Assembly: GCA_031270805.1 (NCBI GenBank)
Contig: JAISWK010000028.1
Location: 1-46,865 of the forward strand
Source: Gracilibacteraceae bacterium
GTDB taxonomy: Bacteria; Bacillota; Desulfitobacteriia; Desulfitobacteriales; Syntrophobotulaceae
DNA: 46,865 nucleotides
Direction: 5' to 3'
How positions within the stretch are numbered: position 1 is the stretch's first letter; each line of letters opens with the position of its first letter. Below the pieces are notes generated by a model. The model was not told where the DNA came from. It worked only from the letters and a program-made list of their open reading frames with translations, and made no database searches. A program made the position numbers and the translations under genes. Positions 22,353 to 31,931 of the stretch are shown here, piece after piece.

Positions 22353-22544
22353 ACTATTAAGGATATGGTATAAAAATGCCGGAACTCCGCCCCAACCCCC
22401 GCCGACCCCTAAAAATATCTGTAAACAGGGGCGGAGAATTGCCCGCGAAAACGGTAACCAAACGGTAAACGGTAATAATAACTACCGATACAAATTACCG
22501 GCAAGAGTCGCCGGTAATTTGCTCTGCCGCTATATTATCCTGCT

Positions 22545-23399
22545 TTAATCGCCGGCAGGTTCCAGCCAGACTGCGGCAGCCTTCTGGTAAGGAAGCTGCA
22601 TGGTCTTGACTTCCTCGCGGCGGGCGATGTACTCGTCCTTGATTTGTGTAAGCGTTCGCCCGTGTTCGGCCATGCCCTCCGGCGTGAAACGGCGGTGGGC
22701 GTCGTCCGAGCGGCGCAGTTTGAATTCATTGTCGCCGGCTTTCCAGGAACCGGTGCAGTCGCAGATCGCGCAGCGCCAGGCGTTCCGCCGGAAAATCTGC
22801 AGCAGACTGCTGCCGCAGTCCGGACAGCAGATCTGATCCGCAGGCGTGAAATCAAGCGTGCTGCCGTCGATGAGCGAGGCGGCCAAACGCCTGATGTCCG
22901 CGAATTTCTCACATTTGGTCACGTCGCCAGGCAAAGTGGCCCTGACGGTCAGGACGCCGGTAACATTCAGGTTCAAAAAGCGGGCGAAATGCATGCTCGA
23001 TTCACGGGCATATCCTTCCCAGCCGTTGACAGTATGCGGTATGACAATAACGCACTGTTTGCCGGTGGCGTAAGCCGCCGTATCGTTTTGGATTGAGATC
23101 ATGCGGTCGTTGATCAGCTTTAGCGTCGTCTGGGGGCCGAGAAAATACACCGGCGCCGCCAGGATAACCTTGTCGGCGGCCAGGATCTGATCCAGGAAGA
23201 AATTCAAGTCGTCCTTGATAATGCAGCGCCGGCCGGCCGCCAGACAGGCATAGCAGGCTTTACAGCGGTCGATCCGCAGATCGTTCAGGCGCAGCAGATC
23301 TTTTTGCCAATCCGCCGGCAGCACTTTCATCATTTCCCTGACGATAATCTCTGAGTTGCCCAGTTTGCGGGGCGAAGCCACCAAGCCCAATACTTTCAC
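22545..23399 (-). CDS. Iron-sulfur flavoprotein-like NAD(P)H/FMN reductase with zinc ribbon
   Basis: A 284-residue protein. Residues 1-170 form a flavodoxin-like FMN domain (VLGLVASPRKLGNSE, then VILAAPVYFLG). A CxxCxxCx6C cluster, CKACYACLAAGRRC, near residue 50 matches the compact [4Fe-4S] motif of archaeal and clostridial iron-sulfur flavoproteins. The C-terminal part adds a zinc-ribbon-like CCPDCG and WRCAICDC. The start is GTG 23,399, eight bases after AGGAGGT. It probably transfers single electrons in anaerobic redox metabolism or oxidative defence. It is divergent from rsmG and separated from the kinase operon by repeat copy 3. Confidence 0.8.
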   Translation of the reverse strand: MKVLGLVASPRKLGNSEIIVREMMKVLPADWQKDLLRLNDLRIDRCKACYACLAAGRRCIIKDDLNFFLDQILAADKVILAAPVYFLGPQTTLKLINDRMISIQNDTAAYATGKQCVIVIPHTVNGWEGYARESSMHFARFLNLNVTGVLTVRATLPGDVTKCEKFADIRRLAASLIDGSTLDFTPADQICCPDCGSSLLQIFRRNAWRCAICDCTGSWKAGDNEFKLRRSDDAHRRFTPEGMAEHGRTLTQIKDEYIARREEVKTMQLPYQKAAAVWLEPAGD

Positions 23400-23516
23400 G
23401 TCACAGTACCTCCTACAATTTTTATTTCCCGGCGGCGAAAGCCGCACGGACAAATATATGGTACTGGTACATGCAAGAATTATGCCATAGCATCAACCTT
23501 GACGCCGCAGCAGGAT

Positions 23517-23544
23517 TTGGGCGCCGCCTGTCGAAGAATATAAT
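23517..23544 (+). promoter_or_regulatory. Probable sigma-70 promoter upstream of rsmG
   Basis: TTGGGC (23,517-23,522) and TATAAT (23,539-23,544) are 16 bp apart, with a start near 23,551 and the first codon at 23,581. The -10 is perfect but the -35 is weak. The gap 23,400-23,580 otherwise holds no gene. Confidence 0.45.
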
Positions 23545-23580
23545 TGATCTCCATAAGGGACTGAACTACAAGGAGCGGTT

Positions 23581-24330
23581 ATGCGATTCGGCGCGGGGGA
23601 AGCGGCGATCCTGCGCGCGGAGGCGGCGGCGCGCTGGGGCCTGGAGCTGCCGGCGGCGACGCTGGCGCAGTTCTGCGCATTCGGCGACTTGCTGGCCGAA
23701 TGGAACAAAAAAATGAACCTGACGGCCATCACCGAGCCGGCGGACGTCGTGCGCAAACATTTTTTGGATTCGCTGGCCTTCCTGCCTTACCTGCGTGCGG
23801 CCGTCTCTCCCGGTCCGCCGGAGCGCAGCCTGCTCTTGGATTTGGGTGCCGGGGCCGGTTTTCCCGGTTTGCCGCTCAAATTGGCCTGGTCGGCGTCGGA
23901 ATGGATCCTGGGAGACTCGCGCCAGAAGCGTCTCCTTTTTCTGGAAACGGTCGTCGCCGCCCTGAGTCTGCGCGGCGTGCGCGTTTTGGGCGGACGAGCC
24001 GAGGAATGGGGGCGCTCCGCCGAGTGGCGCGGACGGTTGACCTGCGTGACGGCCCGGGCTGTGGCGCCGTTGGCCGTGCTGGTTGAATACGCGCTGCCGC
24101 TGCTCCGGGTCGGCGGCGTCCTGCTGGCGGCCAAGGGCCCGGCGGCCGGGGAGGAAGCGGAGCGGGCCCGGCGCGCTCTCTGTCTCTGCGGCGGCGAAAT
24201 AGGGGAGATCGTGGATTGTACGCCGGCGGAGGCGGCTGAGCGCCGTTTGCTGGTGCGGATCATCAAGACGCGGGAAACGCCGGATTTGTATCCGCGCCCT
24301 CCCGGCCGGCCGGCCAAGCACCCTTTGTAA
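23581..24330 (+). CDS. rsmG: 16S rRNA (guanine-527-N7)-methyltransferase
   Basis: A 249-residue SAM-dependent methyltransferase (GidB family) acting on the 530 loop of 16S rRNA. Family marks are NLTAITEPADVVRKHFLDSLA, the SAM loop DLGAGAGFPGLPLK, DSRQKRLLFL and VTARAVAPLAVLVEYA. AGGAG precedes the ATG by about five bases. It is the first gene of the GC-rich core block and marks the end of the lower-GC accessory region. Loss of RsmG is known to cause low-level streptomycin resistance; the gene here looks intact. Confidence 0.93.
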   Translation: MRFGAGEAAILRAEAAARWGLELPAATLAQFCAFGDLLAEWNKKMNLTAITEPADVVRKHFLDSLAFLPYLRAAVSPGPPERSLLLDLGAGAGFPGLPLKLAWSASEWILGDSRQKRLLFLETVVAALSLRGVRVLGGRAEEWGRSAEWRGRLTCVTARAVAPLAVLVEYALPLLRVGGVLLAAKGPAAGEEAERARRALCLCGGEIGEIVDCTPAEAAERRLLVRIIKTRETPDLYPRPPGRPAKHPL

Positions 24331-24359
24331 TCTTATTGTGAAAGAGGGCATTTTGTGTA

Positions 24360-25310
24360 ATGAAAAAAATCCTGCCTCTTTTTCTCATCCTGCTGGCCTT
24401 AAGTGCCTGTACGGGCCAGGCTCCGGCCCCTGTCACCGGCGCGCCGATTATTGTTGATTTGCAAAATCCGACCTATGAGCAGATCCTGGATTACGGGGGC
24501 ATTGTCGTGGCGACTTACGACGGAGCGGAACTGACGCTGGTGGATTTGCTCGTTTACCTGGTGCAGGAATATCACGGCGAATACGATCCGCGGGAAACGG
24601 ATTTGAAACGCTGTCAGGACGCCCTGCATAACGCCGAACTGCATTGGCGCGATTACCTGATCGCCCGGGAAGCCGGGTGGGACGGCTCTTTGAGCGCGCG
24701 GGCCCAGGCCGCTTACGCCGAGGAGGAAGCAAGCATCGACCGCCGGTTGACTTCTCTGAGCAGCGACCCGACCGAAGCGCGCCGCCTGTATGCGGAACGC
24801 AATTTTATGGACGCCGATCAATATAAAAATATGCTGCGCCGCCAGATCGGCACGGCTGATTATCTGACCTACGGCCGCCCGCTGACGGAGGAAGAAATAC
24901 GGCTGTACTATGAAGAAGTTTTTGTCCGCGAAGCCAAGTACGCCGCTTACTATGTCTCGCTGCTCAAATCCTCCGGGCCGGAACGCCTGGAGGCTGTCTT
25001 GGCCTACCTGGACGCAGGCGGCTTCCTGGGCGATTACGAGGACCTGCCGGTACACCTGATGACCGTCACCGGTTTTGACGCGGCTTATTATGACTGGATC
25101 AGTTGGGCCGGCCGCGGCGAATATCAGTGGTTTGAGCCGGAACGCTCGCTCTACTACCGGGTTCTGCAATCCCTGGGGACGGACTATGCCGACTTGCACG
25201 ACTACATCGCGCGCCTGGTGCGTGAAGATAAAACCATTAAGGACATGGACAGACTGTATATCTGGGAAGAGCGGGAGGATATCCTGGCCCGTATCCAGGT
25301 GCGGCAATGA
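24360..25310 (+). CDS. Lipoprotein, possible peptidyl-prolyl isomerase/chaperone-like
   Basis: A 316-residue exported lipoprotein. The signal peptide (residues 1-16, KK then a leucine-rich core) ends in the lipobox LSAC with Cys17. The mature part is mostly helical, with a tail rich in acidic and Tyr residues. Its layout, with long charged helices followed by a segment beginning PLTEEEIRLYYEE, recalls SurA/PrsA N-domains, but no parvulin catalytic core is evident, so function is unassigned. It is probably co-transcribed with rsmG, 29 bp upstream. The 145-bp gap to glmU shows no clear promoter. Confidence 0.8.
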   Translation: MKKILPLFLILLALSACTGQAPAPVTGAPIIVDLQNPTYEQILDYGGIVVATYDGAELTLVDLLVYLVQEYHGEYDPRETDLKRCQDALHNAELHWRDYLIAREAGWDGSLSARAQAAYAEEEASIDRRLTSLSSDPTEARRLYAERNFMDADQYKNMLRRQIGTADYLTYGRPLTEEEIRLYYEEVFVREAKYAAYYVSLLKSSGPERLEAVLAYLDAGGFLGDYEDLPVHLMTVTGFDAAYYDWISWAGRGEYQWFEPERSLYYRVLQSLGTDYADLHDYIARLVREDKTIKDMDRLYIWEEREDILARIQVRQ

Positions 25311-25455
25311 GCGCTGCTGCCTCAGACGGCAAATACCGGATCGCCGAGCCGGAATCTGTCCGTCCGCTTATTTTTTTCGTGGCGGAAAAGGAATCAGGCG
25401 TCACATAACGAAATTGTATGCCGGTAAGGATTCCTGAGGATTCGGAGGACGATTC

Positions 25456-26826
25456 ATGGAGACGGAGACAGTGGCGGTAATTTTGTCCGCGGGGCTGGGC
25501 GCGCGGATGAAATCCGCACGGCCCAAAGTGCTGCACCGCTTGGCGGGCAAACCTTTGCTGGAGTATGTTTTGACCTTGGCGGAATCCCTGCGGCCGGCCT
25601 GCGTCTATATCGTGCTTGGACACGGGCGGGCGGAAGCGGAGGCCTATGCGGGCCTGCGGGCGATACCGGTGACCCAGGCGGAGCAGTTAGGCACCGGACA
25701 CGCGCTCGCCCAGGCCATGCCTTTTATCAGCGACAGAGCGGACTTGGTCGTCCTGAGCGGTGATCAACCCCTCATTCGTCCGGAGACGCTGGCGGCCCTG
25801 CGGGCGGAACACCGGCGCCGGGCGGCGGCGGCGACCTTGCTGACGGCGGTGACGGAGGAACCGGCCGGGTACGGGCGTGTGCTGCGCGATGGGGCAGGGG
25901 AGTTCGCGGGCGTGGTCGAGGAAAAAGACGCCACAGCCACCCAGCGGGCCATCCGCGAGATCAGCGCGGGAACATACTGTTTCGCGGCGGGGCCGTTGCG
26001 GGCGGCGCTCGCGGCGATCAAACCGGCCAACGCCCAGGGGGAATATTACCTGCCGGACGCCCTCGGCCTTCTTCTGGCCGGCGGGGGCCGGGTGGCGACG
26101 GCGCCGGTGCCGGACGCGGCGGAAGCGCTGGGTGTAAACGACCGGAGCCAGTTGGCCCGGGCGGAAGAATGTCTTTACGCCCGCGTCCGGGCGCGCTGGC
26201 TGCGGGACGGCGTGACGCTGCGCGCGCCGGAAACGATTCGCATCGGTCCGGATGTGGAATTGGCGCCGGATGTGACGATTGAACCGTTTTCCCTGCTCAG
26301 CGGCCGCACGCGGGTGGAAACCGGCGCGGTTGTGGGGCCGTTTACCGTCCTGGAGGACTGCGTCTGCGGTCCGGGCGCCGCCGTGGAGCAAAGCACGGCC
26401 CGCCAGGCGGTGATCGGCGCGGATTGCCTCGTCGGGCCCTACGCCTATCTCCGGCCCGGGACGGTGCTGGCCGCCGGCGTCAAAATCGGGGATTTTGTCG
26501 AGGTCAAAAACAGCCGGTTCGGGGAAGGGGCCAAAGCGCCGCACCTGAGTTATATCGGCGACGCGGACGTCGGCGCCGGCGTGAATATCGGCGCCGGCAC
26601 CATCACCTGCAATTTCGACGGTCGGGACAAACACTGCACGGTAATCGAGGACGGGGCTTTCATCGGCAGCAACACGAACCTGGTCGCCCCGGTGCGCGTA
26701 GGCCGGGATGCGGTCGTCGGCGCCGGTTCCACGATTACGCGGGACGTGCCGGCTGAGGCCCTGGGGCTGGAGCGGGCCGAACAGCGCGAGGTTCGGCGCT
26801 GGCGCCGCCCGGACGCGCCGGCCTAG
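25456..26826 (+). CDS. glmU: Bifunctional UDP-GlcNAc pyrophosphorylase / glucosamine-1-phosphate acetyltransferase
   Basis: A 456-residue enzyme, normal length, making UDP-N-acetylglucosamine for the cell wall. The N-terminal uridyltransferase half shows [18 protein letters not shown] (the usual Thr of GTRM is Ala), QLGTGHA and LSGDQPLI. The C-terminal half is a left-handed beta-helix with hexapeptide repeats, and carries the acetyltransferase residues in [21 protein letters not shown] and [16 protein letters not shown] precedes ATG 25,456. The order glmU-prs-pth-mfd is a classic Bacillota arrangement. Confidence 0.96.
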   Translation: METETVAVILSAGLGARMKSARPKVLHRLAGKPLLEYVLTLAESLRPACVYIVLGHGRAEAEAYAGLRAIPVTQAEQLGTGHALAQAMPFISDRADLVVLSGDQPLIRPETLAALRAEHRRRAAAATLLTAVTEEPAGYGRVLRDGAGEFAGVVEEKDATATQRAIREISAGTYCFAAGPLRAALAAIKPANAQGEYYLPDALGLLLAGGGRVATAPVPDAAEALGVNDRSQLARAEECLYARVRARWLRDGVTLRAPETIRIGPDVELAPDVTIEPFSLLSGRTRVETGAVVGPFTVLEDCVCGPGAAVEQSTARQAVIGADCLVGPYAYLRPGTVLAAGVKIGDFVEVKNSRFGEGAKAPHLSYIGDADVGAGVNIGAGTITCNFDGRDKHCTVIEDGAFIGSNTNLVAPVRVGRDAVVGAGSTITRDVPAEALGLERAEQREVRRWRRPDAPA

Positions 26827-26887
26827 ACCGGCGGCTTTTGCCCGCGGGCGGGCAGGGGCGGATTTTTATTTAAGGGGGATCTTTCTG

Positions 26888-27832
26888 ATGTCAGGCCGGG
26901 AACTGAAGATTTTTTGCGGCAATTCCAACCGGGAACTGGCCGCGGAAATCGGCGAACATTTGGGCATTGCCATCGGCAAAGCCGTCGTCAAGCGTTTTCA
27001 GGACGGGGAAATCAACGTCAGCATTCAGGAGAGCGTCCGCGGGGCCGACGTTTTCGTCGTCCAGCCCACCTGCGCTCCGACCAATGACAATTTGATGGAG
27101 CTGCTCGTGATGATCGACGCGCTGCGGCGGGCTTCCGCCAGCCGGATTACGGCGGTGGTGCCCTATTACGGCTATGCGCGCCAGGAACGCAAAGCGCGGG
27201 CGCGGGAACCGATCTCCGCCAAATTGGTGGCCAACCTCATCGTGACGGCTGGGGCCGACCGGATGATGGCCATGGATCTGCACGCCCCGGCCATTCAGGG
27301 TTTTTTCGATATACCGCTCGATCACCTGCCCGGCGACATGATTCTCGCCGAGTACATCAATTCCAAAAAACTGGAAAATCTCTGTGTCGTTTCCCCGGAT
27401 ATCGGCGGCGTCGGGCGAGCGCGCCATTTTGCGGAACGGGTCGGCGCTTCGCTGGCCATCGTGGACAAGCGCCGGCCGGAAGCGAATGAGGCCGAGATCA
27501 TGCACGTGATCGGGGAGTTGCGGGACAAGACGGCGGTACTTGTGGACGACATCATCGATACGGCGGGCACGATCGCCAAAGCCTCCGTGGCGCTGATTGA
27601 GGAAGGGGCGCGCGAGGTTTACGCCTGCTGCACCCATCCCGTTCTGTCCCCCCGGGCTTTTGACCAGCTGCGCCGCTCCCGCATCCGGGAACTGATCGTC
27701 ACCAACTCAATTCCCCTTGACCCGGAAAAGAAAAAAGACCTGCCCATCACCGTTCTCTCGGTTGCCGCCCTGCTCGGCGAGGCTATCGTGCGCGTGCATG
27801 ACGACCTCTCCATCAGCAAACTGTTCGGCTGA
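26888..27832 (+). CDS. prs: Ribose-phosphate pyrophosphokinase
   Basis: A 314-residue PRPP synthase supplying nucleotide, His and Trp synthesis. Motifs are [18 protein letters not shown] at the start, the flexible loop [33 protein letters not shown] and the PRPP-binding [17 protein letters not shown] 26,888 is used because GGGGGA lies upstream and the protein then starts as the family does; the open frame extends 60 codons further back into glmU, but this is not coding. It is 61 bp after glmU and 7 bp before pth. Confidence 0.96.
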   Translation: MSGRELKIFCGNSNRELAAEIGEHLGIAIGKAVVKRFQDGEINVSIQESVRGADVFVVQPTCAPTNDNLMELLVMIDALRRASASRITAVVPYYGYARQERKARAREPISAKLVANLIVTAGADRMMAMDLHAPAIQGFFDIPLDHLPGDMILAEYINSKKLENLCVVSPDIGGVGRARHFAERVGASLAIVDKRRPEANEAEIMHVIGELRDKTAVLVDDIIDTAGTIAKASVALIEEGAREVYACCTHPVLSPRAFDQLRRSRIRELIVTNSIPLDPEKKKDLPITVLSVAALLGEAIVRVHDDLSISKLFG

Positions 27833-27839
27833 AAGCAGT

Positions 27840-28400
27840 ATGAAATGCGTGGTCGGACTGGGTAATCCGGGGTCTCAATATGCGGGAACGCGCCATAACG
27901 CCGGATTCATGGTTCTGCACCGCCTGAGCGGGGGAGTGAGTTTCCGTTCGGCTTTTCGCGGCGAATTAGCGGAAACGCAGGTGGACGGAGGAAAAATACT
28001 GCTGTTCAAACCGCTGACCTATATGAATCTGAGCGGCGGGGCCGTGACCGCTCTGGTCGCCTATTACAAAATAACGCCGGCGGACGTCCTGGTCATTTGC
28101 GACGACATGGACCTGCCGCTCGGGCGTCTGCGTTTACGCGCCCGCGGCAGCGCCGGCGGCCATAACGGACTCAAGTCCATCATCGCCTCCCTCGGGGCGG
28201 ACGATTTCTGGCGTCTGCGCATCGGCGTCGGGCGGCCGCTTCTCCACGATCCGGCCCGGTATGTCCTGATGCGTTTCGGCAGTGAGGAAAAAGAAGCGGC
28301 GGAATCCGTCCTGACCCGGGCGGCGGAAGCGGCGGCCCTCTGGTGTCGCGGCCGGAGCGCGGAGGCGATGAATATTTACAACCGGGTGGAAGACAGTTGA
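27840..28400 (+). CDS. pth: Peptidyl-tRNA hydrolase
   Basis: A 186-residue enzyme recycling peptidyl-tRNA released from stalled ribosomes. Motifs are GLGNPGSQYAGTRHNAGF with catalytic His19, KPLTYMNLSGGAV, CDDMDLPLGRLRLR and GSAGGHNGLKSI. The ATG at 27,840 lies 7 bp after the prs stop with a weak AAAGC site, suggesting coupled translation. Its stop overlaps the TTG start proposed for mfd. Confidence 0.96.
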   Translation: MKCVVGLGNPGSQYAGTRHNAGFMVLHRLSGGVSFRSAFRGELAETQVDGGKILLFKPLTYMNLSGGAVTALVAYYKITPADVLVICDDMDLPLGRLRLRARGSAGGHNGLKSIIASLGADDFWRLRIGVGRPLLHDPARYVLMRFGSEEKEAAESVLTRAAEAAALWCRGRSAEAMNIYNRVEDS

Positions 28401-31400
28401 CGGCGACGCTGAACTCTTATCTCGACCGGGGCCTGGAAACAGAGAACGTGCTGGCCGCCTTGGCCGGCGGCGCGAAATACTGCGCGGTCGTCGGCCCGGG
28501 CGACAGCGCCAAGACCCTGCTGGCCGCGCGCTTGGCCGCCCGGGGCGCGCGGGTGGCGGTGCTGACGGCCGGGGAGGAAGCGGCCCGGGTCTGGACGGAG
28601 GAATTGCAGGCTCTTTTACAGGATCGCGCCATCTGCCGTTTTCCGCAGGCGGAATGGCTGAAATACGATGTTTTGGGCCAAAGCCGCGAGACGGCGGCCG
28701 AGCGCCTGCGGACGCTCGCCCTTTTAGCCCGGAACCAAACCGCCCCAACGCCGGCCGGAGACGGCGCGCCCGCCCCGATCCCGGTGCTGACGGCGGCGGC
28801 CGTCTCTTATCGTTGGCCTCGCCCCGCCGCCTGGCGGGAACGAACGCTCTCCTTGCGGACGGGCGCGGAGTACGCCCGCTCCGCCCTGACGGCCTACCTG
28901 CTCCAGGCCGGTTACGCCCGCGAGAGCCTGGCGGACGCGCCGGGCCAATTCGCCTGGCGCGGTGGAATTTTGGATGTGGCCTTGCTTGGCGCCGCGCCGG
29001 TGCGGCTTGAGTTTTTCGATGAAGAGCTTGATTCTATCCGCCTCCTTGATCTGGAGACGCAGCTGTCGTCCGGAAACCTCTCCTCCGTGCGGCTGACGCC
29101 GGCCCGGGAGTTCTTGCTGACGGAAGGGGAGCAAATCGCTCTGCGGCGCGCGGCGGGGCAAGCCGGGAGCGAAGCGGCGGAACATTTGCGTCGGGCCGGG
29201 CTGGCGGAGGAGGCCGGGCGGGTGACGGCCCAGGCCGAAGCTGAGGCCCTGCCGGGGGAAATTTACCCCTGGCTGGCGCTGACCCCGGAACTGACGGCGC
29301 CTTTCTGGGAATGGCTGCCGGCCGGCGCCCTGCTGCTCTTGGACGAGCCGCAGCGGCTGCGCGAACAGATGGAATTTACCCGGAACGAGCGGTTGCGGGA
29401 ATATACTGAGAGCCTGCGGCGGGGGGAAGAATTCGTGTCGCCGGAAAACTTGCTCGTCCCTTTTGCCGCCCTGACGGCCGCCAAAGGATGTAAATTCTTG
29501 GAAATAAGCGCCTTGCCACATGAGACGCCGGATTTTCAGCCGGAGCGCCGCTTCCACCCGGAAATCCGTCCCTTGCCGCCTTATGCCGGCGATGGCGCTA
29601 CGGCCCGAACCCTGGAGGATTTTACCCGCCGGGGCTGCGCGGCGGCGCTCTGCGTCGGAGACGAAGCAAGGCGGAAGCGTCTGCTCGGGGCCCTGGCCTC
29701 CGGCCCGGCTCCGGCCCGGGCGCTTGGGCCCGCGGACAGTCTGGCCCCGGGCGCAACCGGCCTTTACCCCTTTCCCCTGCGCCAGGGCTTCGAGTTACCG
29801 CGCGCCAATTTTGTCCTCTTGACCGAGCGGGAAATATCTCCGGCCCGGCGCCGGGGCCGCGCCGCCGGCGGCGCTCAGGCCGTTTTCCGCCCGCCGGATT
29901 TGCAGGCGGGGGATTTTGTCGTGCATATTCAACATGGGATCGGCCGCTTCCTGGGGATTGAGACGATCACGGTCGAAGGCCAGGACAAGGATTTTTTTGC
30001 CGTCGCCTACGCCGGGGAAGATAAGCTGTATGTACCGCCGGATCAATTGCGCTGCCTGGAAAAATACATGGCCGGGGACGGCGGAACCGAGCCGAAACTG
30101 AACCGGCTGAACGGGAGCGAGTGGCAGAAAGCCAAGGCCAGGACGCACGCGGCCGTCAAGGCGATGGCGATTGACCTTGTGGCTCTTTACGCGAGCCGGG
30201 AACGGGAAAAAGGCTTTGCCTTCGGCGCGGACACGGAATGGCAGCGGGAATTCGAGGCGAAATTTCCTTATGTGGAAACCCCGGATCAATTGCAGAGCAT
30301 CAAGGAGATCAAGCGGGATATGCGCCGCCCCCGCCCGATGGATCGGCTGCTTTGCGGCGATGTCGGCTACGGCAAGACGGAAGTGGCCCTGCGCGCGGCC
30401 TTCAAGGCGGCGGAGACGGGCAAGCAGGTGGCGCTGCTCGTGCCGACCACGATTTTAGCCCAGCAGCATTACAGCACCCTGTGCGAGCGTTTTGCCGACT
30501 ATCCCCTGCGGGTGGAGATGCTTTGCCGCTTTTGTTCGGCCGGCAAGCAGCGGGACGTCGTGCGCGACCTGCGCACCGGCATGGTGGACATCGTTGTGGG
30601 CACGCACAAACTCTTGGGCGACCGGGTCGTTTTCAAAGATCTCGGCTTGCTGATTATCGACGAGGAACACCGCTTCGGCGTGGCGCACAAGGAAAAAATC
30701 AAGCAGATGAAACGCTCCGTAGACGTCCTGACCCTGACGGCCACCCCGATCCCGCGCACGCTGCATATGTCGCTCACCGGTATTCGCGACGTCAGCCTGA
30801 TCAACACGCCGCCCGAGGATCGCCGCCCGGTACAGACCTATGTAGCCGAGTACAGCGCCGACCTGGTCCGGGACGCTATCCGGCGGGAAATCGGTCGCGG
30901 CGGGCAGGTCTTTTACGTGCATAACCGCGTGCAGTCCATGGAGCGGGCGGCCCGGTTTTTGAGTACCCTCGTGCCGGAGGCCCGCTGCGGTCTGGCCCAC
31001 GGGCAGATGGGCGAGGCGCGCCTGGAAAACGAGATGCTCGCTTTTTGGCAAAAGGAAAAAGACGTGCTGATCTGCACGTCCATCATCGAAACAGGTCTGG
31101 ACATGCCCAATGTCAACACGCTGATTGTGGAGGACGCGGACAATTTCGGCCTGAGTCAGCTCTACCAGCTGCGCGGGCGGGTGGGGCGCTCCAATCGCAA
31201 GGCCTACGCCTATTTTTTCTATCAGCCGCAGAAGATGCTATCGGAAAACGCGGAAAAACGCCTGACGACAATCCGGGAATTTACAGAATTCGGGGCGGGC
31301 TTCAAAATAGCGCTGCGCGACCTGGAAATCCGCGGCGCGGGCAACCTGATCGGCGGCGAGCAGCACGGGCATATGGCGGCTGTCGGTTTCAGCCTCTACA

Positions 31401-31906
31401 CGAAAATGCTGAAAGAAGCCGTGCAGGAACTGAAAGGCGAGACGGCGGCCCCGGCGCCGGAAACGCTGATCGACCTCCGGCTGGAAGCCCTGCTCCCGGA
31501 CGATTACGTAGGGGACAAACAGGCGAAAGCCTTGCTTTATCAGCGCATGGCCGTCGTGGAAAGCGAAGACGACATCAGCGATATTACGGCGGAACTGATC
31601 GACCGTTTCGGTGCCTTGCCCCCGGCGGCGGAAAACTTGATCCGGGTCATGGGCCTGCGCGTCCGGGCCCGCGCTCTGGGCCTGGGAGAAATAACGCAGC
31701 AGGGGGACGGTCTGACCGCCGTCTTCAGCCGCGATCCGGGCCTTTCCGGCCAGGAGTTGCTGCGCCTGGGCCAAAACCCGCTCTGGCCTCTCACCTTCAA
31801 AACGGCGGCCGACGGGGCGCTGCGGGTCAGTCTCCGCCTGCCGGAGCAGGGAGGCCGCGCGGCGCTGCGCGGGGCGGAGGCGCTTTTGCGCCTGTTCGGC
31901 GGCTGA
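28397..31906 (+). CDS. mfd: Transcription-repair coupling factor
   Basis: A DNA translocase of about 1169 residues that removes RNA polymerase stalled at lesions and recruits UvrA. In order: a UvrB-like N-terminal region, an RNA polymerase-interacting domain (FRPPDLQAGDFVVHIQHGIGRFLG), the RecG-like motor with Walker A GDVGYGKTE near residue 655, DEEH, LTATPIPRTLH and the QLRGRVGRS motif VI, then the C-terminal UvrA-binding inhibitory domain. No ATG fits: the frame gives TTG 28,397, overlapping the pth stop, with GGTGGAAG upstream, so coupling is likely. The start is the least certain point. Confidence 0.94.
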   Translation: MTATLNSYLDRGLETENVLAALAGGAKYCAVVGPGDSAKTLLAARLAARGARVAVLTAGEEAARVWTEELQALLQDRAICRFPQAEWLKYDVLGQSRETAAERLRTLALLARNQTAPTPAGDGAPAPIPVLTAAAVSYRWPRPAAWRERTLSLRTGAEYARSALTAYLLQAGYARESLADAPGQFAWRGGILDVALLGAAPVRLEFFDEELDSIRLLDLETQLSSGNLSSVRLTPAREFLLTEGEQIALRRAAGQAGSEAAEHLRRAGLAEEAGRVTAQAEAEALPGEIYPWLALTPELTAPFWEWLPAGALLLLDEPQRLREQMEFTRNERLREYTESLRRGEEFVSPENLLVPFAALTAAKGCKFLEISALPHETPDFQPERRFHPEIRPLPPYAGDGATARTLEDFTRRGCAAALCVGDEARRKRLLGALASGPAPARALGPADSLAPGATGLYPFPLRQGFELPRANFVLLTEREISPARRRGRAAGGAQAVFRPPDLQAGDFVVHIQHGIGRFLGIETITVEGQDKDFFAVAYAGEDKLYVPPDQLRCLEKYMAGDGGTEPKLNRLNGSEWQKAKARTHAAVKAMAIDLVALYASREREKGFAFGADTEWQREFEAKFPYVETPDQLQSIKEIKRDMRRPRPMDRLLCGDVGYGKTEVALRAAFKAAETGKQVALLVPTTILAQQHYSTLCERFADYPLRVEMLCRFCSAGKQRDVVRDLRTGMVDIVVGTHKLLGDRVVFKDLGLLIIDEEHRFGVAHKEKIKQMKRSVDVLTLTATPIPRTLHMSLTGIRDVSLINTPPEDRRPVQTYVAEYSADLVRDAIRREIGRGGQVFYVHNRVQSMERAARFLSTLVPEARCGLAHGQMGEARLENEMLAFWQKEKDVLICTSIIETGLDMPNVNTLIVEDADNFGLSQLYQLRGRVGRSNRKAYAYFFYQPQKMLSENAEKRLTTIREFTEFGAGFKIALRDLEIRGAGNLIGGEQHGHMAAVGFSLYTKMLKEAVQELKGETAAPAPETLIDLRLEALLPDDYVGDKQAKALLYQRMAVVESEDDISDITAELIDRFGALPPAAENLIRVMGLRVRARALGLGEITQQGDGLTAVFSRDPGLSGQELLRLGQNPLWPLTFKTAADGALRVSLRLPEQGGRAALRGAEALLRLFGG

Positions 31907-31931
31907 ACGGCTGCAGAAGGGGGAGGTTGTT

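Larger units (their letters stand above)
22255..22530 (-). repeat. Regulatory repeat copy 3
   Basis: Same orientation as copy 2 and as long as copy 1. The hairpin is at 22,491-22,521, AAACGGTAA boxes at 22,449-22,457 and 22,467-22,475, then the GCGG dyad, the -24/-12 element at 22,337-22,352 and the leader hairpin at 22,263-22,312. It fills the 315-bp gap between the kinase operon and the flavoprotein gene. It points towards the 3' end of the kinase operon, which is on the other strand, so no sense gene lies downstream. Confidence 0.85.

Noticed and set aside
23499-23504. TTGACG upstream of rsmG as a -35 element
   Set aside because: No -10-like hexamer lies 16-18 bp downstream; the TATAAT is too far away at 35 bp.
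26708-26887. 60-codon N-terminal extension of prs
   Set aside because: The extension overlaps glmU in another frame and is compositionally an out-of-frame read; a good ribosome site precedes ATG 26,888.
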